Shown here in pieces: positions 1 to 17,752 of a DNA stretch of 64,000 bases; the stretch's first letter is position 1; each line of letters begins with the position of its first letter. This DNA comes from Bryum argenteum (Eukaryota; Streptophyta; Bryopsida; Bryales; Bryaceae): assembly GCA_037043015.1 (NCBI GenBank), contig CM073327.1, forward strand, positions 12,878,727-12,942,726, in the 5' to 3' direction. The notes beneath the pieces are model-generated. The model did not search any database. It had not been told where the DNA came from and saw nothing but the letters and a program-made list of their open reading frames with translations. The position numbers and the translations under genes are program-made.

Positions 1-247
1 TGCAATGGTAATACATGCCCCATGCTTGGAATCCCAAAAACAAGAGCTGTCTTCACTAAAGTGCATTCCATTAATTCATACTTTATTGTACGGGCTTGAA
101 AATTTTACAACACAAACTAGACTTGATTTGGAACCTAACCCAAGTGATTTCATCCAAAACGGACCTCGGATGAAGAAGATATGGCTCTTCAAAGTTTGTG
201 GATGTACATCCACAATGTCGTTTTTCGACATCCTGGGCGTTTAAGGG
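1..247 (+). mobile_element. TTAA-flanked MITE, family A, copy 1 (5' part cut by window edge)
   Basis: The right end reads GGGCGTTTAAGGG followed by TTAA at 248-251, the target-site signature of piggyBac-type elements. A short palindrome, ATGTCG-TTTT-CGACAT, sits 16 nt inside this end. The body aligns by eye with about 9990-10231 (same strand) and 15007-15300 (opposite strand). No coding capacity is visible. The left end lies outside the window. Confidence 0.7.
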
Positions 248-250
248 TTA

Positions 251-341
251 AGGAGTGAAATAAACTCAAGTCTCTTCTTGGTAGGAGCTAATAAAGTGAA
301 TTCTTGTTTTTTAAGGAGTGAAATAAACTCAAGTCTCTTTA
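251..341 (+). repeat. Short direct repeat, two copies
   Basis: A stretch of about 25 bp beginning AAGGAGTGAAATAAACTC occurs twice, near 250-275 and 314-339, about 64 bp apart, immediately right of the family A element. The flanking DNA up to 540 has no recognisable gene. Confidence 0.6.
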
Positions 342-546
342 TCGCTAGTAGTCATGGTGTATAGAAGGCTATACATATGAGGTTGATGTGAGGCATATTA
401 GCCTCCAGTACAACTCATATCCACCTTTCCATAAGGAACGGGAGTACTCCTTGCCAAACTTGGGAAGGGCAAGCTAAGCTGTTGCAGCCTTGATAGGGTA
501 TCAGGTGCCAGTAGCCTCTACTAGAGGTTGCGAGCGTGCAAGTTAA

Positions 547-713
547 CCCCTAAAGCTCTGCAATTTTATGCTTCTATGCATTCCCTGGAAGTGATCCAAT
601 TTTGCTTCCAACTGTAAGATCTTCTATTTAAGACTGTGTTTAGTTATTGTTCCATTGGATGTTTTTTGGGTCACTTTGAAACTTAAGTAGTGATTCAGTT
701 AAAACTTTGAGGG
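547..713. mobile_element. Small TTAA-flanked MITE-like element (167 bp)
   Basis: TTAA at 543-546 and again at 714-717 bracket a segment that starts CCCCTAAAGCT and ends AACTTTGAGGG, so the first and last 11 bases are imperfect inverted repeats. This matches the CCC(C/T)TAAA ends of the other TTAA elements in the window. No ORF is visible. The body was not matched to another copy, so this is less certain than families A-D. Confidence 0.5.
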
Positions 714-1292
714 TTAAACATTAGATGCAAAGTTCATATATTCTTTTTTGACAACATTAATTCCTCTTATTTGTTGGCTTGAAAAGCCTCATTTAAACAT
801 CATTCTATGCTTAATCATATACCTCCATTTCCTCCAACATCATCATCACCACTTCCTCCAACATCATCATCACCACGTTCTATCAAAACATCTTACATAA
901 CTGCATGTTCTACAATGACTCTCATGATGTACAAGTTCCTGCTAAGCCCTCCAAACATTCCAAGCATTGGGGGCTAAAATCACACTTCAGAAACTTCTCT
1001 GACCTTTCAATACCTCTTGCACTTGTTAGAGAAGAAGAATCTTCACATTCAATGATTGATAGATTTCAAAACATCATCAATTATAGCAACCCAAGCACTT
1101 TGTGGGTGCAATATCAAAACTGAGCTCCAAAACTTGATCAGCAAGAACCATGTAATTCTCTCCCCTCTCCTGATGGGTATCTTGTATGAAGTACAATAGA
1201 CACCTTCTAGGCTAAAGAAAATAAGCCTTTCTACCAAGAAAACAAAAAAACAAAATTCAGCAGAACTTAAAGGCTATTACGAGCTGATCCAA

Positions 1293-6705
<5,413 letters not shown>

Positions 6706-6905
6706 CGTTACTTACCTACAATACACAATGCATGCGAGCGATAGCCACTACTTCTTTAATTCAGTTTCCGCAACAACAACGATCGCAGTAACCGCACAAT
6801 CTTCCGTATCCAAACCGTATGACTAACGCAATTGCGGAAAATGAAAGGACCCAGAGTAGGGAATTGTAACAGACGAGAATGGAAACTTAGAGAGATGGGT
6901 GGCAA

Positions 6906-7140
6906 GTGTTTTTACTTACAAATGCAGCGTCGTCGGCGAGATCGCGGTGTTGCAAACAGCCACAAATTCCCCCAAAATTTCCGCAATTAGGTCCAGAGCA
7001 GAGCGCAAGAGGAGCTTTCGGCGATGAATTGCAAGGAGAGGAATTGTCCCCAGCATGAGCGCCCCGTCTTTTGTTTCTATACTCCAGTTGCTTCCGTGCT
7101 GCACTGGATCCGGCTTCGTTTTCGTATGCGCCACGGACAT
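6906..7140 (-). other. Possible 5' leader exon of the thermospermine synthase gene with an upstream ORF
   Basis: Upstream of the start codon, an ATG at 7140 opens a frame of about 74 codons beginning MSVAHTKTKPDPVQ. A strong donor, GTAAGT, follows near 6916, and a possible acceptor (TTGTAG) lies about 10 bp before the main ATG. This could be a 5' UTR exon with an upstream ORF. It does not resemble the SAMDC upstream peptide as far as I can tell. No transcript evidence is available here. Confidence 0.3.
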
Positions 7141-9055
7141 GTACCGAAGGCGAACATGATGGAATATTCCTAAATTCTGTAGATTTTGTAGGTTAACTTA
7201 CTATTCCTCTTTACTAGTAAATTCGTTACCACCCGGGCGTGGATACTCTCGCCCGAAGTTGCGGCGTGGATTCCGTTCCATGCAAAAATAGAGAACAACA
7301 TGAAGTTACCCCTAAAGCTGACCGCTTTCAATGCAAGTCAATACTTTTCACTTTGTAATGGATTTAGAGGATTGTAACTGTAGGATCTAGTACATAATAC
7401 ACCAAATATTAGGGCTGCTTTACACGAGGGGCTAAGTCATTGATGGGGCTGATTCATGGCCGAATCCTTTCTTATGATTGGTCCATTTCTTGAAATTTTC
7501 CCGAGGGGCTTTACATGGGATGTTGAGGTCAATTTTCTGAAATTATATTATAATGGGTTGGTGACAAGTTATGACACGGTCTGCACTCCAAATGTTGGGA
7601 GATATAAGGATGGAAGGCCGATTCATGGCCTACAAGCCGTTACTTATTTTAATACAATACTAAAATAACTTAATGTAAATAAAGCAAGAGCATGGAATGT
7701 AGCTGATGATACGAATTGGCCCCATGGCCTTGTTTTTCCTTCTACAAATGGGCCCCAAGGGCTTTACACATGGGGGTATTTCCCTCAATTTATTAGTTGT
7801 TTATTGATTATGTTGTCCAAGTGGCTCATGGAGCCAATTGGGCTCAATATATGAGTAAATTGGTTCGGGGATTTGTTGGCCTTGACTCCTCATGTAAAGC
7901 GTCCTTTAAACTAAAATTCTTCACCATTTGTGAGATTTTAACGTTCAAAGTTGATTTTGCCTATATTTTTATTGCCTTGTTGTCAAGAGGGCAATAAGTG
8001 CTTTGGATCCAAAAGAAAACATTATTTTAGAAGTGAATTTGATATGGGTCTCTTTACAGTCTTGTTCCTAGGCAAGTTAGTTACATGTTTATATGATTTT
8101 TATCCTCATGCAACTTAGAAAACCTATTGAAGAGCTTCATTCTTTACATTGGGGTTTGCTGAAATTGAGATGCAAAGCCTTGTTTTTTATGATAAAAAAA
8201 GGGATGTGTAGAATTACCGTATATAACATCCAAACTATGAGAATATGACTTGGGACCCTGTTTACACAATCAACACATAAAAAATGAAAAAAAAGTAAAA
8301 TCTCAATTTTTAGTAATTTTTTGGAGTAATTGCAATGTAATTGTTTGTGGGCAGAATTTTGAGAATATGTGGGCATACACCAGACTTTTAGACACATTTC
8401 AGCATGTCCCAATAGTGTTTTCAAACTTTGAAAGTCAATAAATTTTATAAGTATGAGGAATTTTGAAACCTGAATGCTCTTGTTGGAAACTGTGAGAAAA
8501 CTATACCATTATCAAAAAGGTTTGAACTTTACATGAGCTTAACATAGTAACTCAAAGGCTGACCAAAGTTTGAACGGCCATATTTAGGCTTCCTACAACT
8601 TTACGAGTTAACTTGGAACTCGGGTGTAATTGCGACTTGGGATATACTAGTTTGCATACCCAAACCATATATGCACTAATGTCTGTCCATATACTTCACT
8701 TTATTTTTAGTAAATGCATTCATTAATTCAGCAATCAATACTTAGCAAACAAGAGCAAGGACTTCTTTGGGAAGCAAAGGACTTGCTTCGCGAATGAAGA
8801 ACTTGCTTAGCGAGCAATGAGTTTATATTTTGGACAAAGTTTCTAGTGACGTTATATATTCACAAGTAAGGTCCCCGTCATTCCCACGGGTCAACTCTTT
8901 ATTTGGTGTTGTTCAAAAATTATTCCATGTCTCTCTTTTCCTCGTTTTCGCTTTCCCGTACTCTTCAAAAAGTATAGCCTATTCCTCGTTCCCAATCTCT
9001 TGTAGTTTATCTCTTTGTTCCCGGTTTCCCATCCTATGTTCCCTGGTTCCTCATT
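7141..9055. other. Gene-free region with dispersed repeat
   Basis: No convincing exon was found. Short open frames here lack splice partners or known motifs. About 8137-8470 belongs to dispersed repeat G, whose second copy lies near 16790-17050. It shares segments such as AAAGTAAAATCTCAATTT, GGGCAGA.TTTTGAGAATA, and GTATGAGGAATTTTGA. Confidence 0.5.
8137..8470 (+). repeat. Dispersed repeat G, copy 1
   Basis: This shares order and sequence of several blocks with 16790-17050, including AAAGTAAAATCTCAATTT and GTATGAGGAATTTTGA. Related short blocks recur near 23740-23960. The ends are not clear and no coding potential is visible, so this is probably an old non-autonomous element. Confidence 0.5.
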
Positions 9056-9236
9056 CCTCATCCCCCCAACTTTTGTTCCTAGTTCCTAATTCCCTATTCC
9101 CTCGTTCCTTACTCCTCGTCCCCAAACTTTTGTTCCTAGTTCCCAGTCCCCTATTCTCTGGTTCTCGATTCCTCGTCCCCCAACTTCTGTTCCTAGTTTC
9201 CAGTTCCCTAGTCCCTTGTTCTCTGCTCCCGATTTG
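9056..9236 (+). repeat. Pyrimidine-rich minisatellite, about 57-58 bp unit, three copies
   Basis: Units begin CCTC(A/G)TCCCC near 9056, 9114 and 9171, and each contains AACTT(T/C)TGTTCCTAGTT. An open frame from 8830 to 9237 runs through the repeat. Its Ser/Leu/Pro-rich translation is explained by the repeat, so it is not called as a gene. Confidence 0.75.
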
Positions 9237-9984
9237 AATTTTCTAATTCTTTTCTTCTACGACTCCCAACTATCTATTATATAAGGGAGAATGCTTGCTT
9301 TCTTTTGTTTTGTTTTGCGAGTGAAATTACAATCTTGGGAAGTGCTGGTTAGAACAAGGCGCATGGAGTGTCTATGGGAGTATTTTCGTAGAGGTGCATG
9401 CAACGAATGGATTGCAAATTGGGCCAAGAGATTGCGAGATATTGAATTTCCAAGTGATTGTCGCCTCCAAATCACCAAAAGTACAAAATTGACCTAATTC
9501 TAAATCTAGCAAGAACAAATAAGAGGGGCATGGTCAAAGTATGTAAGTGGCTGTGGCAAAAAGGCGAGGACATACCAGTGTTAATTAGATCTAATTAACT
9601 TTTAGTAACAATCAAACACCACTTACCAAAACTCTTCAAGCTCTTCAAAACTCTTTATGTCCTGTGTGCATGACCGTGGGAACTATCACTTGGCATCATC
9701 AGACGCACAATATTCTTGTCAAGGTTTCTACCACTAAAACTAGACTATAATTTGAATTCATCCTAAAAAATAAAGTCGAAATCTAATGGTGGATGAAGGA
9801 GATATAGCCCGTCAAAAATCATTCATTTTTTCACTTTTTTCATCATAGAAACATTGTTGCAAATCCAATACCAAAGTTATTCAGATCAAAACGCTTCCCA
9901 CTAGAAAGTTGTTGGGATGCATCTAAAAATCACACTTAGTTAAAAAAATCATGAAAATCTAATCTCGATCTCACATAATCCGCT

Positions 9985-10231
9985 TGCAATGGGAAAACAT
10001 GCGAAATGTTTGAAAACCCGAAAACAAGAGCTGCCTTCTCTAAATTGCATGACATTTACTCATACTTTATTGTAGGGATCTGCAATTTTAACCACATGCA
10101 CTAAACCTAATTTGTGACCCAACCCAAGTGATTTTGTTCAAAACGAAGTCTGAATGAAGAAGTTACGACACTTCTAAGTTTCTGCCCCTTCATCCAAAAT
10201 GTCGTTTTTCGACACTAGGGACATTAAGGGG
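9985..10231 (+). mobile_element. TTAA-flanked MITE, family A, copy 2
   Basis: The right end is ACATTAAGGGG followed by TTAA at 10232-10235, with the hairpin TGTCG-TTTTT-CGACA about 17 nt inside. The body aligns with family A copies 1 and 3. The left end could not be fixed: similarity to copy 3 seems to continue leftwards past 9985, so the start is approximate. Confidence 0.6.
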
Positions 10232-10235
10232 TTAA

Positions 10236-12413
10236 ATAATAAATGCAACACAACGTAATCTTTTGAGAGTCTTCTATTTTGTTCAATTATATTAACTCTT
10301 GGTGCATTTCCCAGTAAAGATTGGGATCTATCTAATAATTTAGATTCAAGACCGGATTCGTTGAATGTAGGAAATTTCTGATGAATCTCTCTCCATAACC
10401 TTGAACCCTAAAAGGTTGTCAAATGACTCAAAGTCTCAAAATCATACTTGAAATCATGTTTCTGACGAAAGTGACGAAAAGAGTGCCAATGTAATCAAAG
10501 AGTAAAAGCTATGCAAATGTCCAAACTTGCAATTTTAATAGACTTTTATCTCGCAAATGTTCACATGAGCTTACATTCTCCACATGTATCTCTAGTATTC
10601 TTCTTCATTGATGATTGCTGAAAATTCTCATATAAGAAGCAAAATTAGATAGAACTTTGGTCCCTTTTCTAAGGGGCCAGCGTGAATGAAGTGTCCGTTC
10701 GTAATGCTAATAAACCCAATGCGCAGAGTACAAGGGGAAATTGGAACCCAAACTTAGATATATACTTGTGCATCTAAATTTCTCTCTATCATGGAGTTCA
10801 ATGAGCATTGTGGAAGAACCAACCAACTTTAGGGAATAGATTCTTCTTTTTCTTCCCAAGGAAGAAGAACACGAGAGCCTCATGGGTTGGAGTGAATATA
10901 GTGTCCGTTCGACCTACCCAATGTTCAAGATTGAAGGGCTCATATGAATCTATATTCCTGAAGAGCAAAAAAAATAAATTCACCACTTTATATTCTAAAC
11001 TCAAAAAAATTCAGCACTTAATGTGCCTATCTCAAAAAAATTTAGCTCTTCACATGCCTTTTTGCTCTCCATCTAATAATTTCAAAATTACCATTTTTAT
11101 GGTTTCATGTCCAAATTGCAATGAAAATTGCAGTTCTACACAATATCTAGTGTAACAAAATATTACACAAATCAAAAAGTACTAATCACTTTGGTATTAC
11201 CAAATTTCAACCATCTACATTCATCTTTTCTAGCACTACACTAGAGGCCTTCTTATATTGGTTATAGTATCCACTTTCCAAATGTCATAGATTCCATTTC
11301 AATCCATGGCATCTACTTTCAATCCATTCAATGAAGTTCTCATTAGAGCACTTTTGCTTGAGGACAAGTTGGCATAGGAATGAACGTTTTTATACCGATG
11401 TGGAGGCCCAGTTACACACAAGAAGGCGGAATTTCTTAAGGGATAAATGACATGCTCATACAAGTTTTTAGTGAAGGGCACTTTTGGGTGAGGATTTTAA
11501 GTGAAGTGCAACTTTCCCTTGTCGCACTTCTGTTTGAAGGGCAATTTTTGACAAGCTATATTTTGAAAAGCAAAATCACAACAACAGAAGGACACTGTAG
11601 ACTTCAATCTGGAACACTGGACCTACCCTTGATGGTATGCCCACAGGACATAACAACAGTGATATAGGACTACAGACTAATCCCTCTCAAGGTCAGACAC
11701 TAATAGAAAAGCCAAGAACAAACACACCGTAAAGTGCTCACGCGACATAACAACAGTGATATAGGACTACTAACCCCTCTCAAGGTTGGACACTGCAAGA
11801 AAAAGCCGACACCGTAATGTGGTAGAAGGTTGGTTTCATTGGTCATCACATTGTTTGCAAACAAAGCAATAAGTTACATTGACTCTTATGAAATGGATCA
11901 ACACAAGCAAGAGAGATCATGGCCAGGAAAAAATACACCAAAAGGTTTTACCGGAGGCCAAGAGAGTCAGAAAAAGGTTGTGTAACAAACTTTATATAAT
12001 TCCTCACTCCATTGAATTTTGAATCGAATATTCCCTAGAGATTCTCGACTGAAGTAGTAAGTAAGATGGGTAGAGGCCAAAAAGAATTTCGAGAAACAAC
12101 CATACTGATCAGTCTCTGTCCATTCCTACGACAAGCTATTCTCACAATCATATTCATCTCTCACTCAAACCGAAGGATCGGCACACAACAATCTTTGACA
12201 AAACAAAGCTTTATTGAAGCTTCAGAGCAACATGTTCTGCAGAAAATATTGTGTATTCTTTCACATGCCGAAATCTTTGGAAAAACAGCCAAGAATCGAA
12301 CGTTCCAGGAGTCAAATGCCGAACTTAGACTTCGACTGGAGAAATTTACACTTTCGATCTTCACCTCCACCTACCTTGACAGAACATTGTAACGATGAAA
12401 GCAGATGTGTCGA
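10236..12413. other. Gene-free region with fragments of dispersed repeat E
   Basis: No supported gene. Blocks of a repeat (E) recur here: GGCCAGCGTGAATGAAGTGT near 10675, GTGTCCGTTCGACCTAC near 10902, and CATAACAACAGTGATATAGG near 11648 and again near 11747. The same blocks occur at 17385-17470, 18345-18430, 19510-19570 and 19828-19880. Confidence 0.55.
11625..11790 (+). repeat. Dispersed repeat E with an uninterrupted CATAACAACAGTGATATAGG site
   Basis: Two neighbouring blocks carry ACATAACAACAGTGATATAG followed by ACTAATCCCTCTCAAGG or ACTAACCCCTCTCAAGG. This is the empty-site form of the sequence that is split by the TA-flanked element at 19574-19827. No coding frame is evident. Confidence 0.65.
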
Positions 12414-14620
12414 TTACGAAGAAGAAGGATAGTGGTGCAGCAGAGGCAGGAACTTGGCCATGACGTCGGCAGGGGCATGGATCATGGCTGTGAAGTTGTC
12501 AGGATGATGAATGCTCGGCATTATGGGAAAGAATCCATCCCACCCGGCGCACGCGTTTCGGACCGACCACACTGGTTTACCCCACCCGAAGTCCATCTCG
12601 TAGTAAGGAAACCGGTTCTGCCACGAGTTTCCGGCCTCGTAGCCTGACCCCAGTAGCATGCCGGGGTATGGATGCATCTTTCCCGCTTCCATCCAGTCCA
12701 CCAGATCCTGCTCCCCACCCAACATATGTTTTGTCAACATAACTGTATGTACATTCAAGCTATGAACGTTCAAAGTTGACACATGTTGGATGCAACATAT
12801 GAGGATTTTGATGTCGCAGGAGATTGCAACCATCGAATTCTTTATGAAAAAGTCAGGAAAGTTTAAAGCTGAAACATTGGGCTGATTTTACATCCTCTTG
12901 AGGTTGCAACTTTCTCGTTGCAATTCTGATGTATTTCAACGTGATCTACGTTTCTAATATCTTCTGCATGTGATATGAGCGTCAGTGGAACATTAACGTT
13001 GTTTTGAGGTGGCTGAAGTAACCGAATTCTGCCAAAGCTTTGATGGACCTCATGAAGAAGAATGGCTTCTGCAGTTTTGGGGTAAGAATGAGGGCATACC
13101 TGGAAATAATCCCTGGTGGCATGCTTGATGGTAGCAGAAATCAAGTCAGCAGAATACGCGAGCGGTTTGTTCAACAAGCTGTCCACCTTGACGGTGGCGA
13201 AAATGCTGCCGATGCAATTGCCGAAGAAACCTTCTGGTAACGACAGCTTCTTCCTGCCTTCCACCAACGTCCACATCCTGGTGAGCTCCGAGTCCGCCAT
13301 ACCTCTGGCTTTCGTCAGAGCACGCCACACATGCGCCGTCACCAGACTCACTCTGGAGATTGGAGCTTCACCCACTTCCTTCTTCAGTTCATCGATGAGC
13401 TCCTTCGTAATTTCCACCATTTGCACCGTCAGTGGTTGCTGTGCCTGATTCCAATTCGGCTTAGCAGCAGCAACTGCATCGGCGATGTCTGCATAGTCGG
13501 CTCTGTAATGCTCCGAGAACGGATTCGAGATGATCACTGGATCTCGTGGCTTCAAGAGGCCGCGATTGCAATCGGGAAGCAACGAAGGCTCCGACTGTCC
13601 ACGTGATAACTCCGCCCACGACTTCATGAAGTGAAACCCTGAAAACCCATCTGCCACCGCGTGTGCCCAGTTCGCTGCCACTGTGATGCCCCCACACTTG
13701 AAATGCGTCACCTGCCAAACCCAATTCCTCAATATCGTCAAATCGGCAATTTACTATAACATATTTCGTTCCTGGTCAGATTCAGTGGAGATTAGCTAGT
13801 TCGTGACTGTAATTTAGAATATTGGCATTCATTTACGAGTTGCTTTCTGAATGGTGTTAGGTTGTAAAACCTAATTTGTGAATTCACATTCATCGATATA
13901 GTGGACCCAATGGCTCAACACTCACTTTTTAGTACAAAATGTCTAGATTGCACCACCAATTTAACGTAATACCCCACCAATTTATCAAATTTGCTCCAGA
14001 TTGGCACATGCAATAGAACTTCAGCCCAATAGAGATTTCATCACAGAAAAGAGATCGTAACTTGGCTCTAGCTCTAGCACGATGTGGCTATGGCGAAAAA
14101 AGAGTACCTGCACAATGAGAGCGGGTCGGCCATGGGGAGAATCAGGAGGCAATCGAGGGTAGTCGCCCAATCCGGCCTGCGCCATGCCCGACAAAACAAA
14201 CGAAGGCTGGAAATCATGCTCATACTGCAACTCAGAAAGCTCAGCGTCGATGGAAGCCTCGGTGAACACGGCACCAGCATCATTGCATTCGATCCCAGCT
14301 CTCTCCTTGGTGGTGAACACTCGCCCCGCCAGTGGATAGAACAGTGCAAGCGCTTTCTCCAACGAAGACCGCAAGTCCTCTGCAACCGTATCACTAGCAG
14401 CACCAGCGGGGTAGAGACACAAGAGAGGCGTGTAGAACTGGAGCCAACAGAAGTCTAGATGCGTGAAGGAGACCCAGGAGTGGTCCGATGGAGTTGGGGT
14501 GCTGGGCTTCACGAGGCTGGTGCGGATCACGTCCAGTTTTCTGGCCTCCACTCGCGGCTTGAATCGGCAGCGCCCGTCCATAGCTTCCTCATCAACTCCT
14601 CCATTGTTGCTGCTCGCCAT
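12414..14620 (-). CDS. BAHD family acyl-CoA-dependent acyltransferase
   Basis: Three exons, 14108-14620, 13100-13711 and 12707-12414, join in phase 0 at GT-AG sites to give 472 aa, a normal BAHD length. Family marks are FYPLAGRVF near residue 100, HAVADG (the HxxxD catalytic motif) at the start of exon 2, and DFGWGKPVW in exon 3 (the DFGWG structural motif). BAHD enzymes are usually cytosolic. They move acyl groups such as hydroxycinnamoyl or malonyl from CoA to alcohol or amine acceptors in phenolic, cutin and amide metabolism. The acceptor cannot be predicted: the sequence has HCT-like and spermidine acyltransferase-like general features, and clades are not resolved by eye. The ATG at 14620 heads the exon and is followed by a polar N-terminus without a signal peptide. 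Confidence 0.92.
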
Positions 14621-15006
14621 GGCTGCTGCTGCTGCTTCTGCTTCGATCGCTCGTTCAGGTTGTAGAATGCGAAGGAATCATGCTGTTGTTTTTGTTTGAC
14701 GGCGACGCTTTTGCAAGTATGGTTTGCTACATGCTTTGATGCGGCTTTTTGCATAGATTATTGGCACTGCACTCCATTTGCTGCACTGTGGTTGGTGAGT
14801 GGACAGTCTCCATGTTCTGTCACTGCAAGTCAATACGACATGCGTGGTCGTGGTCCTTGAGATAAGCTGGACTGCTCATTATCCCCTGAAGTTTTCTAAA
14901 GCTCTATTTGCATGTTTGCCCTCTTTCAATCCAAAGTGGGACTTTTCATATTACGGTGTATTTATGTAACTTGTACAAGATCATGTAGAAAAAATCTTAA
15001 ACTTAA

Positions 15007-15300
15007 CCCCTAAACGCGCTGAATGTCAATATTAAACGACATTTTGGATGGAAGGCAACAACTTTGAAGAGCATAACTTCGTCATTTGGAGTCCGGTTCG
15101 GGTGAAATCACTTGGGTTAGGTTCCAATTCAATTCTAGTTTGTGTAGTAATAATTGGAGACCCATGCAAGGAAGTATGCATTTTATGGTATGCATTTTTA
15201 GTGAAGGCCGCTCTTGTTTTTGGGTTTTCAAACATGGAGCATGTTTTACCTTTGCATATGTATGGCAATAATCTATGCATAAAGGTGCATCGAAGCATGT
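15007..15300 (-). mobile_element. TTAA-flanked MITE, family A, copy 3 (inverted)
   Basis: TTAA at 15003-15006 is followed by CCCCTAAACGCGCTGA, then an imperfect hairpin AATGTC..GACATT. The rest is the reverse complement of family A copies 1 and 2, including the block complementary to AAACCCAAAAACAAGAGC. The far end is not defined. Confidence 0.65.
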
Positions 15301-15588
15301 AGCAAACCTATGTAAAATCCAATTTAGTTTTCCATGGCTTTTTTTTTGCATAAGTATGATCTCATAATAAAATTCAACTACTTTTGTCATTGAAATTTAT
15401 TTTATTTGAACACTTTAGATACTAAATTTGCTATGATGTTTCTATACTGAATTTTTTTGAAAAAAAATACATGGTCTTTGAGGAGCAATTTCTCCTTCAT
15501 TCATCGTTGAGTTTCAATTTTTTTATTGAGTTAGACTCTAATATGAGTTCAATTATAGTGGTAGAAAACTTAAATCCATCCAAGGTGT

Positions 15589-15640
15589 AAGGAAAGCATG
15601 GCATCATTTTCAATGCAAGGGATGATGCCATGCTTTCCTT
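15589..15640. repeat. Perfect 19-bp inverted repeat (hairpin), 14-nt loop
   Basis: The arm AAGGAAAGCATGGCATCAT (15589-15607) is followed by a 14-nt loop and its exact complement (15622-15640). It has no mismatches. It lies in a gene-free, repeat-rich stretch. It could form a small-RNA-type hairpin or be the collapsed ends of a MITE. Confidence 0.85.
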
Positions 15641-17300
15641 TTGAGACTAAGGCGAAAACGGGTAGTCGTCTACAAAAAAATGTGCCATAGAAGGTCCTTA
15701 AACAAAAGAGGGGGGAGAGGGGGGCTACCAAGACCGCAGAGAGTACTATGGAGAGGGGTGGTGCCCCCCCCCCCCCCACTTCCATGTAGTGCTAAAGAGA
15801 GCGGGGGTAGTTTTAAGGGGTGAGGCTTGACACGAAGGCCTCTCTCTCGCACCTTGGGCATTATGGGATGCTTGTGTGCATCTACAAACATTGGGTTGGA
15901 AAGTGTCGAGCTTCAAATTAGTCCGTGTGAAAAGTAGTTCCGGTTTCCAATAATGTTTTCAAATGGAGTGAGAGACAATCGTGAAAGGGGACTAGGGGAG
16001 AGTTGGATAACAAGCAATGGCTCCAGGGGTGAGTAGTGCCACCCTTTGGAGCTTAGACATTAGTAAAAAGCCGCCATGTGTCGCCAAGTGGCACACCCAT
16101 GTGTTTTGTGGAAGTTCCTAGTTAGAAGTTCGGGGTATCAAGTTGGGTGAATCAAGGTGGGTTGGACAACTTGCCACTAGCAGCAGTGCTAACATGGTGT
16201 GAGCGTTACATGTACATTTTTAGCTAAGTTGTAGCCGGTTGCTACTATCAAAATGAGCAGTGATTCCGCAATCAAGTAATGGTTAATACAAAAATTAAAA
16301 ATTGGGAGTAATTAGGTTGTGGCAAAAGGTATTACTGAGATGAAGATATACATCTTTATAGTTGGTGATTTTTCATTGCAACAAGTCTATTGGTAGCATT
16401 TTCACTTCAAAGTGAAAATCTTGAGATTTTGTGATGTTTTTTGAGTACTGATGCGTTATGATCTTGCAATCTATGGGGTCTCGTGACTCAAAATTTTGAC
16501 CCACATGATATACGAAATGTCCACTACAAGATTGAACGGTTAAGATCTGAAAAAATTACCTTTGTTTCCATTTATGACAGGTTTTTGAGAATGTAAAAAG
16601 TGGGAGCAATGTTTTAAGGGCCAAATATACCATTCTTAAAAGTAAATATAAATTTAGGCTCTTCAAATTCTTATTTCTAAGTAAGTTGGGAACATGTCTA
16701 TGCAAATTTTGTCTTGAGAGAACTACGAATACCTAAAAAAATGCTTGATTTTTCACATAGAAGTATACTGAAATTCAAAAACAAAGGCTTGTTTTTAACA
16801 ATAACAAGGCATGTCAAAAATTCTTAGATTGGATTTTTAAAGGGTGAGGTCATGCCTTGGTACCTTTTCCACATGTACAAAAAAAACATAACTTGCAAAA
16901 AAAGTAAAATCTCAATTTCTGGTGAATTTTTGAAGTTACTGTAATCTAAATTGATTTTGGGCAGATTTTGAGAATAAATGAGATTTTGAATAGTGTTTCC
17001 AAACTTTGATTGTGAGTATCCCCTAAGGTATGAGGAATTTTGAGCAAATATAATACTTTATTTTGATGTCATTAGAAACACAAACAAAACAAGGACTCTG
17101 CTCAACTATAAACAAGTCACTACGGACGTCACTTTTATTGCCATTTTCTTATAGTGGAGGTTGAAGTTGTAGGTGTTTCTAAAGTGACGTGGTCTAGTCT
17201 GATGACAAGAGCCAAAGCTTTCATCCCTTGACGACCACATCTCCGTTACAATGTCGAGCAATAATTACTCATAGAGCAGGAGCATTAAAATTTAAGATCT
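15641..17300. other. Gene-free, repeat-rich stretch
   Basis: This contains a G-rich run near 15712-15724, a C15-type homopolymer at 15764-15778, and dispersed repeat G copy 2 at about 16790-17050. Open frames are short and lack splice context. No gene is called. Confidence 0.5.
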
Positions 17301-17340
17301 CATGCCTCCGATAAGTGTCTTGATTCAACTTGTCTACATC

Positions 17341-17343
17341 TTG

Positions 17344-17383
<40 letters not shown>

Positions 17384-17470
17384 AACTCCGGTCCTTTCTA
17401 AGGGGCCGGCGTGAATGAAGTGTCTGTTTTGTAATGCTAATATCCCGATGGCCATCGGACAAGGGGAAAT
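17341..17470 (+). repeat. (TAGA)n microsatellite joined to repeat E
   Basis: About nine TAGA units at 17345-17382 run into AACTCCGGTCCTTTCTAAGG and GTGAATGAAGTGT. The same microsatellite-plus-block arrangement recurs at 18315-18430, and a copy without the long array is at 10655-10740, so the array appears to be part of the repeat. Confidence 0.8.
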
Positions 17471-17709
17471 TATAACACTACATCTTCTACATAGTACACT
17501 CGATCGAAAGATGAGTTCATATTCTGGCAAAGGGAGAAAGATAAGTGAGTCAAAATGTTGGAAATTTCACAGTAGCATACAATACGTAGAAATTGATGCA
17601 TTGATTCTACTTTAAGAAAAAATGGTGATGCAATTACGTCTCCTTACCACGACAAGTGTTTGAGCTGTTGATCACTAAAGTTCTACACTGCACTACAATG
17701 CAAGATTAT

Positions 17710-17752
17710 AGTGTACAAGGAAGGTTAGTCCTTCCTTATATACTATAAACAA
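17710..17752. repeat. Imperfect hairpin
   Basis: AAGGAAGG and CCTTCCTT face each other across a 5-nt loop at about 17718-17738. Pairing continues outward with a few mismatches through TATAGT and ACTATA. No gene is nearby. Confidence 0.55.

Noticed and set aside
8830..9237. A 135-codon Ser/Leu-rich frame
   Set aside because: It runs through a pyrimidine-rich minisatellite and starts from no supported exon; its hydrophobic pattern is a by-product of the repeat.
12066..12432. Frames at 12066-12432 as an extra gene beside BAHD
   Set aside because: They overlap the likely 3' UTR and end of the BAHD gene in several frames on both strands, with no motif or splice support.
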